Program-made: the position numbers and the translations under genes | Origin: CADEFX01 sp050260355 | GTDB taxonomy: Bacteria; Pseudomonadota; Alphaproteobacteria; Rhizobiales; Hyphomicrobiaceae | Direction of reading: 5' to 3' | Assembly (NCBI GenBank): GCA_050260355.1 | Contig: JBLNBZ010000106.1 | Coordinates: 1 to 38,324, forward strand | DNA length: 38,324 nt | The notes under the pieces: generated by a model | Seen by the model: only the letters and a program-made list of their open reading frames with translations | Told to the model about the DNA's origin: nothing | The model's database searches: none | Shown: positions 16,820 through 26,702 of the stretch, in pieces | Layout: the number at the start of each line of letters is the position of its first letter | How positions within the stretch are numbered: the stretch's first letter is position 1

Positions 16820-17549
16820 CAAAGCCGGTTGCGAGCGCGCAAGCCCAGTCCTCGCGGCCTCGGCTGCGTGCGAGTGCTGCGGCACGGTCCCAGTCGTAGA
16901 CCACGGCGCGGAAGTCGAAGCGCCAGCCGGCCTCGGTTTGATCCATGATCATGTAGCGGGCGTGCGGGCTGCCGGCTTCCATCACGTGCGGGCAGGGCTC
17001 GCTGTCCTGGTAGGCCGGGCAACCGACGCTGCCGGGATTGGCGATGATGCGGCCGCTCCTCAATCGAAACAGGCGGGCGATGTGCGTGTGGCCGCACAGG
17101 AGCACGCGGCCTGGCGTATCGGCGATGGCGGCAGCCATCTGCATCTCTCGCGCGGGCAGCACCGCGCCATCCCGCAACACGTGCTCGGTGAGATAGGTGA
17201 CGTCGCTGGCCGGCGTTCCGTGGCACAGGTAGAGATCGGGGTCGGCAGCCAGCACCGGCGGCAGCGTGCGCAACCAGGCACGATGCAGCTCATTGATCTG
17301 CGCGGCGGCGGCGCGGTCGGAGGCCCCCATGCTTTCCACGGTTTGCAGGACTTGCCGGTCGTGATTGCCGCGGATCGTCACCCAGCCGAGGTCCATCAGC
17401 CGGTCCGCCGTGCCGGCCGCGTCGAGTGGCCCCGACAGGCAGTCGCCGAGGTTGAGCACGAGGTCGGGCGCTGCATTTCTGATGTCGTCGGCAACGGCCT
17501 CGAGCGCGCCGAGGTTGCCGTGGATATCAGCAACGACGGCGATACGCAT
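16812..17549 (-). CDS. Calcineurin-like metallophosphoesterase, YfcE type
   Basis: The 245-residue protein has the full set of dimetal phosphoesterase motifs: DIHGN with D8 and H10, LGDC with D36, GNHD (61-64), a CHGTP motif and CGHTH near residue 153. YfcE/YsnB-like enzymes are Mn-dependent phosphodiesterases with unclear physiological substrates. The closing NPGSVGCPAY motif is also typical, and a C-terminal extension of about 50 residues is richer in Trp and Arg. It starts three bases after the purB stop on the same strand, so the two are probably cotranscribed and translationally coupled. The 3' end overlaps the convergent methyltransferase fusion. Confidence 0.93.
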   Translation of the reverse strand: MRIAVVADIHGNLGALEAVADDIRNAAPDLVLNLGDCLSGPLDAAGTADRLMDLGWVTIRGNHDRQVLQTVESMGASDRAAAAQINELHRAWLRTLPPVLAADPDLYLCHGTPASDVTYLTEHVLRDGAVLPAREMQMAAAIADTPGRVLLCGHTHIARLFRLRSGRIIANPGSVGCPAYQDSEPCPHVMEAGSPHARYMIMDQTEAGWRFDFRAVVYDWDRAAALARSRGREDWACALATGFVT

Positions 17550-17552
17550 GGA

Positions 17553-18860
<1,308 letters not shown>

Positions 18861-18896
18861 TTGCGATTGCCCAAGGCCAAGCCAAACCTCCAGACA

Positions 18897-18925
18897 GGCC
18901 TAGCAGACGCCGGTTTGCGCTTCAA
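18897..18925 (-). promoter_or_regulatory. Candidate promoter for purB
   Basis: On the minus strand, TTGAAG (18925-18920) is followed after 17 bases by TAGGCC (18902-18897), about 37 bases before the purB ATG. The -10 is weak. The -35 lies only three bases from that of the divergent AidB candidate promoter. Confidence 0.35.
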
Positions 18926-18928
18926 TGA

Positions 18929-18957
18929 CTGACCCGGCCCGGCGAACAGCGTAAATT
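18929..18957 (+). promoter_or_regulatory. Candidate promoter for the aidB-like gene
   Basis: CTGACC (18929-18934) is followed after 17 bases by TAAATT (18952-18957), about 42 bases before ATG 19000. Both hexamers match consensus at four positions. Confidence 0.4.
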
Positions 18958-18999
18958 GCCCTGAGCCAATGCGAATCAAGGCAGTCGAGGTTCCGTTTC

Positions 19000-20676
19000 A
19001 TGGCCACGAGCGCTCGCAATCTCGAGGTGACCAACCAGAGTCCGCCGTTCGAAGGCACCAATCTCTTCACCACCGACCGCCCTCTGCGCGAGGCCGTGAT
19101 CCGCGAGGGCGGCGAGGCGGCGATTACGGGGCTCAGCGCCTTCGGCGCCAAGTGCGGGAGCGCAGAAGCAGCCCAGCAGAGCCGGCTCGCCAACGAGTTC
19201 CCGCCGCGGCTCAAGGCCTTCGACCGGCAGGGCCGGCGGCTCGACGTGGTGGAGTTCCATCCCGCCTACCACGCCCTGATGGCGACGAGCTGCGCGGAGG
19301 GGCTGCATTCCAAGGTGTGGCAGCACCTGGCGAGTGGCGGGAGCGGCAAGCCCGCCTCCGGCATCGGCGTGGTGCGGGCTGCAGGGTTCTACATGGCGGC
19401 CCAGATGGAAGCGGGGCACTGCTGTCCGATCACCATGACCAATGCGGCCGTGCCGACGCTGCTGCTGCAACCGGAGCTCGCGGCGGAGTGGCTGCCGCGC
19501 ATCCTGTCGCGCACGTACGACCCGGCGTTCCGGCCGGCGTCCGAGAAGGCCGGCGTCACCATCGGCATGGGGATGACTGAGAAGCAGGGCGGTACCGACG
19601 TGCGTGCCAACACCACCAGCGCCGTCCCGGCAGGGGCTGGTGGGCCAGGCGCGGAATACATCATCACGGGCCACAAGTGGTTCATGTCGGCCCCGATGTG
19701 CGACGCCTTCCTGGTGCTGGCGCAGGCTCCGAAGGGGCTGTCGTGCTTCCTGATGCCGCGGTTCCTGCCGGACGGCAGCGTCAACGCCCTCCACTTCCAG
19801 CGGCTCAAGGACAAGCTCGGCAATCGCTCCAACGCGTCCTCGGAGGTCGAGTTCGACGGTGCTCATGGCTGGCTCATTGGAGAGGAGGGCCGCGGGGTTC
19901 CCGCCATCATCGAGATGGTGTCGGTGACACGGCTCGATTGCGCCATTGCCTCGGCCGGCCTGATGCGGCGAGCGACCGCAGAGGCCATTCACCACACGCG
20001 CTACCGCAGCGTGTTTCAGAAGCACCTGATCGACCAACCCCTCATGCGGCAGGTGCTCGCAGACATGGCGCTCGACGTGGAGGCGGCGACCGCGCTCGTC
20101 TTCAGGTTGGCGCGGACCGGCGACGAGCCCACCGATGAGAAGGCAACCGCCTGGCGAAGGTTGATGACGCCGGTCACCAAGTACTGGGTGTGCAAGATCG
20201 CTCCGGGCCTCGTGTACGAGGCGATGGAGTGTCTGGGCGGGAACGGCTACGTCGAGGACGGCATGCTGGCGCGGCTCTACCGCGAGGTACCCGTCAACGC
20301 GATCTGGGAGGGCTCCGGCAACGTGATGGCGCTCGACGTGCTGCGCGTCCTGCAACGCGAGCCCGACGCGGCCGCCTCGGTCATCGCCGAGCTGGACGAC
20401 AGTGTGGCCGATGACCGAGCGCTCAAGGCGGCGCTGGCGCGAGTGCAGCAAATGCTCCACGAGCCGCGCGAGCTCGACGTGCGCGCACGCGCTCTCGTGG
20501 AACGTCTGGCGTTGGTTGCTGCCGGGGCGATCCTGCGCGCGCATGCGCCTGCCGCTGTCGCCGATGCCTTCATCGGCAGCCGCCTATCGGGCGACTTCCG
20601 ACACACCTACGGACAGGGCGTCGAATGGGCAGACGCGCGGGCAATCGTCGATCGCGCCTTGCCGGCACAAGCGTAG
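19000..20676 (+). CDS. aidB: AidB-type acyl-CoA dehydrogenase family protein
   Basis: The 558-residue protein follows E. coli AidB closely along its length. Shared blocks are the N-terminal NLFTTDRPLREAV, the domain with QMEAGHCCPITMT, the flavin region IGMGMTEKQGGTDVRANTT, LSCFLMPRFLPDGS, RLKDKLGNRSNASSEVEF, and the C-terminal RLYREVPVNAIWEGSGN. AidB belongs to the alkylation (Ada) response in E. coli, binds FAD and DNA, and has been linked to protection of promoters; its enzymatic substrate is unsettled. A GAGGT element lies eight bases before ATG 19000. The gene is convergent with a MarR regulator 26 bases downstream. Whether it is Ada-controlled here cannot be seen; no Ada gene lies in the window. 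A generic acyl-CoA dehydrogenase role remains the alternative. Confidence 0.93.
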   Translation: MATSARNLEVTNQSPPFEGTNLFTTDRPLREAVIREGGEAAITGLSAFGAKCGSAEAAQQSRLANEFPPRLKAFDRQGRRLDVVEFHPAYHALMATSCAEGLHSKVWQHLASGGSGKPASGIGVVRAAGFYMAAQMEAGHCCPITMTNAAVPTLLLQPELAAEWLPRILSRTYDPAFRPASEKAGVTIGMGMTEKQGGTDVRANTTSAVPAGAGGPGAEYIITGHKWFMSAPMCDAFLVLAQAPKGLSCFLMPRFLPDGSVNALHFQRLKDKLGNRSNASSEVEFDGAHGWLIGEEGRGVPAIIEMVSVTRLDCAIASAGLMRRATAEAIHHTRYRSVFQKHLIDQPLMRQVLADMALDVEAATALVFRLARTGDEPTDEKATAWRRLMTPVTKYWVCKIAPGLVYEAMECLGGNGYVEDGMLARLYREVPVNAIWEGSGNVMALDVLRVLQREPDAAASVIAELDDSVADDRALKAALARVQQMLHEPRELDVRARALVERLALVAAGAILRAHAPAAVADAFIGSRLSGDFRHTYGQGVEWADARAIVDRALPAQA

Positions 20677-20702
20677 ATCCGCTGATGCCTTGTCGCGCCG
20701 AC

Positions 20703-21182
20703 CTAAGCGCGCGCCTGAAGTCTCGGGACGTCCTTGACGGACTTCGGGCTGAGCGCCTTGACGATATTGGCAAGCGCGTCAACGAGCTCGGCGCGGCGCG
20801 TGCCGCCGACCTGCTTCAGCAGTCGATCGTTCACGCGTTGCGCGGCAGGCTCGGCCTGCTTGAGGATCGCTTGTCCCGCTGGCGTCAGGCGGACCGCGTA
20901 GGCGCGAGCGTCGTGCTTGGCACGCCGGCGCGCCAAAGCGCCTTTCTGCACCAGCCGCTTGACGATGTCGGCAAGCGTTGAGCGATCGATACCGGTTTCT
21001 CTGACGATATCGGTCTGGCTCGCAGTCTCGTGCTTGGCCAGCGCGGCGAGAACCGCAAACTGGCGGGGGGTGAGCTCTCCGCCTGCCATCTCCGCGGCAA
21101 AGAGCTCGTCGGCTACCTGGCCGGCCCGGTGCAACAGATGGAGGACCGACTGATCGAGGCGGCCTCCGGAATTGTCGTGCAT
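20703..21182 (-). CDS. MarR family transcriptional regulator
   Basis: The 159-residue protein is a MarR-type winged-helix repressor. The DNA-binding part covers about residues 35-105: LTPRQFAVLAALAKHETASQ, then TDIVRETGIDRSTLADIVKRLVQKGALARRR for the recognition helix, and HDARAYAVRLTPAGQ for the wing. Flanking helices would form the dimer. Such proteins often respond to phenolic or aromatic acids and repress neighbouring operons, which would suit the oxygenase and liv genes downstream, but its targets are inferred. ATG 21182 is preferred over GTG 21194 because an AGAGGAG ribosome binding site lies 11 bases upstream and directly abuts the GTG. It diverges from the AraC-type gene. Confidence 0.93.
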   Translation of the reverse strand: MHDNSGGRLDQSVLHLLHRAGQVADELFAAEMAGGELTPRQFAVLAALAKHETASQTDIVRETGIDRSTLADIVKRLVQKGALARRRAKHDARAYAVRLTPAGQAILKQAEPAAQRVNDRLLKQVGGTRRAELVDALANIVKALSPKSVKDVPRLQARA

Positions 21183-21289
21183 GCTGTTTCGCACTCCTCT
21201 ATGTCTGGCTATAGGATTGGGGGTGGCGGCGGATCGTCAGTCGTCCTACCGCTCTGCCGTGCATATAAGTGCGCGAGTCTCGGTGCAGC

Positions 21290-21321
21290 TTGACATTGGG
21301 CACACCGATCTTGACCTTAGG
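21290..21321 (+). promoter_or_regulatory. Direct repeat TTGACATTGGG / TTGACCTTAGG at 21-base spacing
   Basis: Two 11-base direct repeats matching at nine positions begin at 21290 and 21311, exactly two helical turns apart. They lie 54-85 bases upstream of the AraC-type gene, in the gap it shares with marR. Direct repeats at this spacing are typical of AraC-family binding sites, so autoregulation or control of marR is a reasonable inference. TTGACA may double as a -35 element, but no good -10 follows. Confidence 0.45.
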
Positions 21322-21374
21322 GGTAAGGAGGGTCGGGGGCATGCAGTTGGGCGCCATCCATCCGGGGCCAGACG

Positions 21375-22409
21375 ATGTCGTCCGAGCCGAGAGTCCAAGC
21401 CAGCATCCTCGCGCGTTTTGACGCATTCCTGGCCTCGAAGGGCGTGAACATCCGCCCTCTGCTCCCACAAGCGGGCTTGCGACTGGCGGATCTCAAGGAC
21501 TCCGGCCGGAGCCTGCCGCTCAACGCCGTTGCGACCCTGCTGGACATTTCAGCGCAGGAAGCCGGAGACCCGTGCCTCGGTTTGCATTTTGCCGAGTCCC
21601 TCCCTGCCGGCTCCGCCGGTGTTCTCGGCCACCTGGTGATGAGTGCGCCGACCGTTCGGGATGCCTTGCGCGGCGTTGAGCGCTACACGGACCTGTTCGT
21701 CTCTCCGATCACGATTTCGTTCACCGAGAAGGCGGGTCGCGGTGTTCTTTCGTGGCGCTACCCTGACACCTTCACGGCGCCCCGGCTTCAATATTCGGGC
21801 CTGACGGTAGGCGCCCTGCTCATTCGATTGCAGCAAGGGGCCGGCGTGGATCTTCGCCCGCTATCGGCGGAGTTCGACCATCGCGCCTTCCCCTGTCCGC
21901 ACGATGTTCGGCGCATCTTCGGGCCGCGCGTGCGCTTCGATCGGCCACTGAGCCAGTTGGTTTTCGACACCAATACGCTCAATCGGCGGATTGCCGGCAG
22001 CCAGCCCGGCCTCTTCGATCTGATCGGCCAGCTCGGCGACCGCCTGCTCGAGGAGCAGCGCCAGGTGGCGGACATTGTCGAGCTGACGCGTCGACAAGTC
22101 GCGGCGCGACTGCGCAACGGCGGCAGTGGCCTCGAGCAGATCGCCGGGGCGTTCGGGATCTCGCCGCGTACGCTGCAGGGCCGCCTGAAGCGCGCCGGCA
22201 CGACGTTCGAGACCTTGGTCGACACCACGCGGCATCGTCTGGCTGAGAGCTATCTGCGCGACACCGACCTGACGATGACGGAGATCGCCTTCATGCTGGG
22301 GTTCTCCGAGCTCAGCGCCTTTACGCGGGCGGCGCACCGCTGGTTTCGGATGTCGCCCACGGCCTACCGGCGCAGCATCCGGCGCAAGCAGGCACCGCGC
22401 ACGCGCTGA
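21375..22409 (+). CDS. AraC family transcriptional regulator (OruR/ArgR-like)
   Basis: The 344-residue protein has an N-terminal arabinose-binding-like sensor domain (about residues 20-205), with the common start LLPQAGLRLADL and GHLVMSAPTVRDALRGVERY. The C-terminal AraC/XylS double helix-turn-helix covers about 235-335: LEQIAGAFGISPRTLQGRLKRAG and LAESYLRDTDLTMTEIAFMLGFSELSAFTRAAHRW. The second helix-turn-helix is highly conserved. Such regulators activate catabolic genes in response to a substrate. The nearest candidates are the ThDP enzyme, which ends 18 bases downstream on the opposite strand, and the Rieske gene beyond it. ATG 21375 has a weak ribosome binding site. The effector cannot be predicted. 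Confidence 0.93.
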   Translation: MSSEPRVQASILARFDAFLASKGVNIRPLLPQAGLRLADLKDSGRSLPLNAVATLLDISAQEAGDPCLGLHFAESLPAGSAGVLGHLVMSAPTVRDALRGVERYTDLFVSPITISFTEKAGRGVLSWRYPDTFTAPRLQYSGLTVGALLIRLQQGAGVDLRPLSAEFDHRAFPCPHDVRRIFGPRVRFDRPLSQLVFDTNTLNRRIAGSQPGLFDLIGQLGDRLLEEQRQVADIVELTRRQVAARLRNGGSGLEQIAGAFGISPRTLQGRLKRAGTTFETLVDTTRHRLAESYLRDTDLTMTEIAFMLGFSELSAFTRAAHRWFRMSPTAYRRSIRRKQAPRTR

Positions 22410-22427
22410 CGATCCGTCGTGCAAGCC

Positions 22428-24068
22428 TCAGCTGCTGCGAACCGTAGGCGCGGCGATGCTCTCGGTCATGATGTTGATGCACGCGGGCTTGCCGCTCGCA
22501 AGCGCGCGCTCGAACGCGCCCGGCAGGGCGGCCAGGTTGTCGACCATCTCGCCATGGCCGCCAAGCGCCGCCACGGCCTGATCGTAGCGCGTGGGCAGCA
22601 GGTTGCAGCCGTGCATGCGATCGCGGCCGTACTCGCGCAGCTGGATCTGGCTCTCGGCATTCCAGCAGGCGTCATTGCCGAGGATGGCGATGAAGGGGAG
22701 GTTGTTGCGCACCGCCGTGTCGAACTCGGACATGTGAAACCCGAACGTGCCGTCGCCCAGGACGGCGATGACCGGCGCCTTGGGTTCGATGCAACGGGCG
22801 GCGATGGCAAACGGCACGCCCGGTCCGATGGCGCCGGCGATGCCGTTGATGAGACGGCGGGAGGAGCGAAGCATCGCCTGGCTCCATTGTGAGAACTCGC
22901 CGCCGTCGCAGATCAGCACAGTGTTGGGATCGCGCTCGACGTAGGGCTTGAGCGTGCGGAAGACCTCCGCCGGGTGCAGCCGGCCGGCCGTCTGCGACTT
23001 GATCTCGTTCCAGGCGCTCGGCCGAGAGTCGAGTGCTGTGCGGACCTCCTGGCGCCATTGCGCCGGCCTCGGCGCCCGCCGGCCAGCACTGTCGATCAGG
23101 GTCCGTATGGATGCCGGCGCGTCGGCCACGCAGGCGAACGCAACAGCGCCGCCTTTCTCCTTCTGTGCGCGCTCGGCGATGCTGCCCTGCGGGTCGACGA
23201 CGATCAGGCGGCAGTCCGCATCGACTGTCGGCGGGGCGGCCCAGTTGAGGGTATAGTCCAGCGGCTTGCCGATGAGCACGAGCAGATCGGCGCGGCGCAG
23301 GACGTCGGCATAAGCGCCGAGCGTTGCGTCGCGCACGCCGCGCACGCTGTCCATGAAGACGACCGGAACGTTGGTGGCCTGCTCGAGTTCGGCTGCGAGC
23401 CCCCGCCGTTTCGGGGCCGCCATCTGCGGGCCAACGAGGATCAGTGGCCGTGACGCTGCCGCAAGCTCGGACAGGATGGCGTCGGCAATCGCCGCGGGCA
23501 TCGGGCGGGACGTCGCGTCCGGCGCTCCGGCAGCGGGCCAGCGAACGGCGTTGGCGCCCACCGTGTCCTCGAGCAGATCGGACGGCAGGCTCACGTGCAC
23601 CGGACCATGACGGCCCGTCGTGGCGATGCGCATGGCGCGCGCGATGTCCTCGCCCAGCGTGGCGGCGGATTGCGCGGTCCAGGATGCCTTGGTGACGGGA
23701 GCCGCCATATCAGCCTGCCGGATTTCCTGGAAGCCACCGCGGCCGATCTCGGTGGTCATGGCGTGCCCCGACAGCAGCACCATGGGCGACTCCTGCGCCA
23801 GCGCCGTATACAGGGCGCCGACGGCATTGGCGTGTCCCGGACCTCCCGTAACCCAGGCAATGCCTGGCTCGCCCGTCAGCCGTCCCCACGCGTCGGCCAT
23901 GTGCACGCAGGCGGCCTCGTGGCGCACGTGCACGAGGTCGAGCTTCGTGTCCAGCGCCGCATCGAACAGCGACATGATGTGGTTACCGGACAGCGTGAAG
24001 ATCTTGGTCGCGCCGAGCTGCTCGAGGGAGCGAGCTACGATATCGGCGCCGCGCAGGGTTTTGCTCAT
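22428..24068 (-). CDS. Thiamine diphosphate-dependent enzyme, acetolactate synthase-like
   Basis: The 546-residue protein has the three-domain layout of the acetolactate synthase / benzoylformate decarboxylase / oxalyl-CoA decarboxylase superfamily. The N-terminal pyrimidine-binding domain carries the catalytic Glu51 in VRHEAACVHMADAWGR and GIAWVTGGPGHANAVGAL. The central domain spans about 195-325. The PP-binding motif is GDG (438-440) through N465 in ILGND. It probably acts on a 2-keto acid or acyl-CoA, but the class of substrate is not clear. It is likely not the biosynthetic acetolactate synthase, as no small regulatory subunit is nearby. ATG 24068 (MSKTLRGADI) begins the conserved domain; an open frame to 24215 adds a non-conserved leader. 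It diverges from the Rieske oxygenase across 280 bases. Confidence 0.9.
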   Translation of the reverse strand: MSKTLRGADIVARSLEQLGATKIFTLSGNHIMSLFDAALDTKLDLVHVRHEAACVHMADAWGRLTGEPGIAWVTGGPGHANAVGALYTALAQESPMVLLSGHAMTTEIGRGGFQEIRQADMAAPVTKASWTAQSAATLGEDIARAMRIATTGRHGPVHVSLPSDLLEDTVGANAVRWPAAGAPDATSRPMPAAIADAILSELAAASRPLILVGPQMAAPKRRGLAAELEQATNVPVVFMDSVRGVRDATLGAYADVLRRADLLVLIGKPLDYTLNWAAPPTVDADCRLIVVDPQGSIAERAQKEKGGAVAFACVADAPASIRTLIDSAGRRAPRPAQWRQEVRTALDSRPSAWNEIKSQTAGRLHPAEVFRTLKPYVERDPNTVLICDGGEFSQWSQAMLRSSRRLINGIAGAIGPGVPFAIAARCIEPKAPVIAVLGDGTFGFHMSEFDTAVRNNLPFIAILGNDACWNAESQIQLREYGRDRMHGCNLLPTRYDQAVAALGGHGEMVDNLAALPGAFERALASGKPACINIMTESIAAPTVRSS

Positions 24069-24195
24069 GAGGGGTGGACGTCCTCTCCAGGCTTGCCGCT
24101 GTGCTGGTGGCCCGGCATGCGCCTTGATCCAGAGACGATCAGCACGACCGTTCCCTGACGCTTTCACCAGGCGCATCATGCGGCTTGAAGCCTGC

Positions 24196-24225
24196 AGTAT
24201 CGGAAGCTCGAGCAAGTGCTGTCAA
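24196..24225 (-). promoter_or_regulatory. Candidate promoter for the ThDP enzyme gene
   Basis: On the minus strand a consensus TTGACA (24225-24220) is followed after 18 bases by GATACT (24201-24196). This would give a leader of about 120 bases before ATG 24068. Confidence 0.45.
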
Positions 24226-24348
24226 GGTGAGGCCGGCACGCCCTTTTTGGCCCACCAAGGACGCGCTTGCGGTCGCGCGGGCGCTCTGCCAGATTTGCGC
24301 CCACGTCGCCGGCAGAGCGGCATCGCAAGCAGGGATGGAGAACGCTTC

Positions 24349-25536
24349 ATGGACCGCAATCTCCAGGTCGGGCTGCTGAAGCGGCTGCTCTACTACGTCG
24401 ACAACAAGACGACGTCGCTGGCCGAGGCGCCCTGGCGCAATGAGGTTGCGGCCTACACCAGCCCCGAGCGCCTGCAGCAGGAGCAGGATGTGCTGTTCCG
24501 GCGCTATCCGCTGCTGATGGGTTTTGGCAGCGACTGGGCCAATCCGGGTGACTACAGGACGGACGATTTTGCAGGCGTGCCGATCCTGATCGTGCGCGGC
24601 CGCGATGGCGAGCTGCGTGCCTTTCTCAATGTCTGCCGGCACCGTGGAGCCAAGGTCGTGGACGGCTGCGGCTCGGCCCGGCTGTTCTCGTGTCCCTATC
24701 ATGCCTGGACCTACGAGCTCAGCGGCAGGATCCGCGGCATTCCGGACGAGGCGGCCTTTCCGGGTGTGCGGGCGGAGCGCCCGGGGCTGGTCGCGCTGCC
24801 GCTGTGCGAGAAGCACGGGCTGGTGTGGGTGATCCCGACGCCGGCCAAGGACGGCGCTGCAACGTTCGATATCGATCCCTGGCTCGGTGGGCTCGGGACC
24901 GAGCTCGGCTCCTACGACTTCGCCAGCTACCATCCTTACGCCCGGCGCACAGTGCCGGAGACCATGAACTGGAAGATCCTCGTCGATACGTTCCACGAGG
25001 GCTACCACATCGGCTTTCTGCATCGGGACTCGTTGACCGGGATCCTGCACGGCAACGTCACCGACTTCGAGGCGTTCGGCCTCAATCATCGCCTGATCTT
25101 TCCGCGCAAGAAGCTCGAGCGGCTCAAGGGCCAGCCCGAGGAGACTTGGGACCTGATGTGGAACACCACGATCGTCTATTCGCTGTTCCCCAACACGCTG
25201 TTCGTGGCGCAGGGCGATCATGTCGAAATCCATCGCGTCTTCCCCGCCGAGGGCCGGACCGATCGCGCGGTGATGGAGACCGGGTTCTATGTTCCGAAGG
25301 CGCCGACGACGGAGGAGGAGCGCGAGCACTGGGACAAGAATCTCGATCTGGTCATCAAGGTCGTGCTGACGGAGGACTTCCCGGCGGGAAGAACCATGCA
25401 GATCGGCTTCACGTCCGGCGCCCAGAGCGAGACCGTCTATGGGCGCAACGAGCCCGCCATGATCCATTACCACCAGTCGCTGCGCAGGGCGCTCGGATTG
25501 CCGGTCGAGGCCGGCGTGCGCAGTGCGGCGGAGTAG
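24349..25536 (+). CDS. Rieske non-heme iron aromatic-ring-hydroxylating oxygenase, alpha subunit
   Basis: The 395-residue protein has an N-terminal Rieske [2Fe-2S] domain with C96-x-H98 in NVCRHRG and C115-x2-H118 in SCPYHAW. The C-terminal catalytic domain has the mononuclear iron site in VDTFHEGYHIGFLH, with H220 and H225 as ligands and D213 as the usual electron-bridging residue. The third, carboxylate ligand probably lies near D343. These enzymes use O2 and electrons from a reductase to hydroxylate aromatic or other hydrophobic substrates. No ferredoxin, reductase or beta subunit gene is adjacent, so a shared reductase and an alpha-only oligomer are inferred. The start is ATG 24349 with GGAG upstream; the open frame continues far upstream but only as antisense of the ThDP gene. 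The liv operon follows after 290 bases. Confidence 0.93.
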   Translation: MDRNLQVGLLKRLLYYVDNKTTSLAEAPWRNEVAAYTSPERLQQEQDVLFRRYPLLMGFGSDWANPGDYRTDDFAGVPILIVRGRDGELRAFLNVCRHRGAKVVDGCGSARLFSCPYHAWTYELSGRIRGIPDEAAFPGVRAERPGLVALPLCEKHGLVWVIPTPAKDGAATFDIDPWLGGLGTELGSYDFASYHPYARRTVPETMNWKILVDTFHEGYHIGFLHRDSLTGILHGNVTDFEAFGLNHRLIFPRKKLERLKGQPEETWDLMWNTTIVYSLFPNTLFVAQGDHVEIHRVFPAEGRTDRAVMETGFYVPKAPTTEEEREHWDKNLDLVIKVVLTEDFPAGRTMQIGFTSGAQSETVYGRNEPAMIHYHQSLRRALGLPVEAGVRSAAE

Positions 25537-25826
25537 GGAGCCAAGACGAATTGGGCGTTGACAAACGCAGGTGAAATGAGCGGAGTTGTCGCCTCTGAAC
25601 AACAACGGAAATGACAAGGATCGCGTAAATCGATCCGAGGCCTGACGAGATCGTGAGCAACCCGACCGAAATGGCGTCGGGGCCCGAGATGCAGGTTGGC
25701 CAGCAAACCGGCACCAAGCCCGGGAGCAGGCGGTAGGGAGGGAAACGTAGTGAGGCTTTGCCGGTCCGCCGGGAACGCCGGCTTTGGCGTTTTGCAGCCC
25801 TGTTTCGCCATTGGCGAGCTTGGCGC
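25537..25826. other. Gap between the Rieske gene and the liv operon
   Basis: The 290 bases hold no convincing gene. A perfect TTGACA (25558-25563) has no good -10 at the right distance. A small hairpin, AACGCC-GGCTTT-GGCGTT (25774-25791), followed by two further T residues, ends about 35 bases before livG and could be a weak terminator or a leader structure. The liv operon promoter must lie here, but I could not place it. Confidence 0.5.
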
Positions 25827-26702
25827 ATGAGCACGATTGCGTCGACCGCACGCGCCGATGCGGGATCGCCGCCCGCCATCGAGGTCGCCTCGGCAACCGC
25901 GAACGCAGCAGCCGAAATCCAGCTGAAGGTCGAGAACGTCTCCAAGCGGTTCGGCGGCGTCACGGCAGTGGACGGCGTATCCATCGCCGTGCCGAAGGGC
26001 CAGGTCCTGTCGATCATAGGTCCGAACGGGGCCGGCAAGACCTCGCTCCTCAACATGATCTCGGGCTTCTACAAGCCCGATACAGGCCGCATCGCGCTCG
26101 CAGGGCGCGATATCACGCACCGGCGCCCGCACGAGATCGCGGCCCTCGGCATTGCGCGCACGTTCCAGAACATCGCCCTGTTCAGCGGGCTGACGGTGCT
26201 CGACAACCTGATGCTCGGCCGGCATGTGCGCATGCGCTCCGGGGTGTTGAGGAGCGTCGTCTATTGGGGCCTGGCCCAGCGCGAGGAGGTGCGGCACCGG
26301 GAGGTCTGCGAGGAGCTGATCGAGTTCCTGAAGCTGCAGGACTTGCGCAAGCAGCAGACCGGCGCGCTCGCCTACGGGCTGCGCAAGCGCGTCGAGCTTG
26401 GGCGCGCCTTGGCGCTGGAGCCGAGCATCGTGCTGCTGGACGAGCCGATGGGCGGCATGAACCAGGACGAGAAGGAGGATATGGCGCGCTACATCCTCGA
26501 TGTGAACCAGGAGCGGGGCATCACGGTGGTCCTGATCGAGCACGACATGGGGGTCGTGATGGACATCTCCGACCACGTGGTCGTGCTCGACCGAGCCCGC
26601 AAGATCGCCGAGGGCACGCCGAGCCAGGTGCAGAGCAGCCCGGCGGTGATCGAGGCCTATCTCGGCGTCAAGAAGGGGGTGGCGCATGCCCCTTGCGGAT
26701 GA
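25827..26702 (+). CDS. livG: Branched-chain-type ABC transporter ATP-binding protein, LivG-like
   Basis: One of two ATPases of a HAAT-type importer, acting on the cytoplasmic side. Of 291 residues, Walker A is GPNGAGKTS (65-73), Walker B is IVLLDEP (201-207), and the switch His is in VLIEHDMG. The signature position reads LAYGLRKRVELGRALA, the usual LivG variation on LSGGQ. About 30 residues precede the ABC domain, an Ala- and Ser-rich extension not needed for the fold. ATG 25827 has a weak ribosome binding site; a TTG at 25758 could extend the frame but is not favoured. The 3' end overlaps the ligase gene by 17 bases, so the two are translationally coupled. Confidence 0.93.
   Translation: MSTIASTARADAGSPPAIEVASATANAAAEIQLKVENVSKRFGGVTAVDGVSIAVPKGQVLSIIGPNGAGKTSLLNMISGFYKPDTGRIALAGRDITHRRPHEIAALGIARTFQNIALFSGLTVLDNLMLGRHVRMRSGVLRSVVYWGLAQREEVRHREVCEELIEFLKLQDLRKQQTGALAYGLRKRVELGRALALEPSIVLLDEPMGGMNQDEKEDMARYILDVNQERGITVVLIEHDMGVVMDISDHVVVLDRARKIAEGTPSQVQSSPAVIEAYLGVKKGVAHAPCG

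Noticed and set aside
23620..24348. Upstream extension of the Rieske frame
   Set aside because: It runs antisense through the ThDP gene; the Rieske protein starts normally at ATG 24349 with GGAG upstream.
25558..25563. Perfect TTGACA -35 before the liv operon
   Set aside because: No acceptable -10 occurs 15-19 bases downstream, so I did not call it a promoter.
25409..26056. Minus-strand translation with a short LivH-like stretch (GLGSIYAILVISVVV)
   Set aside because: The similarity is limited to one hydrophobic run, the frame also covers parts of two real genes, and no conserved permease motif follows. A relic is possible but not supported.
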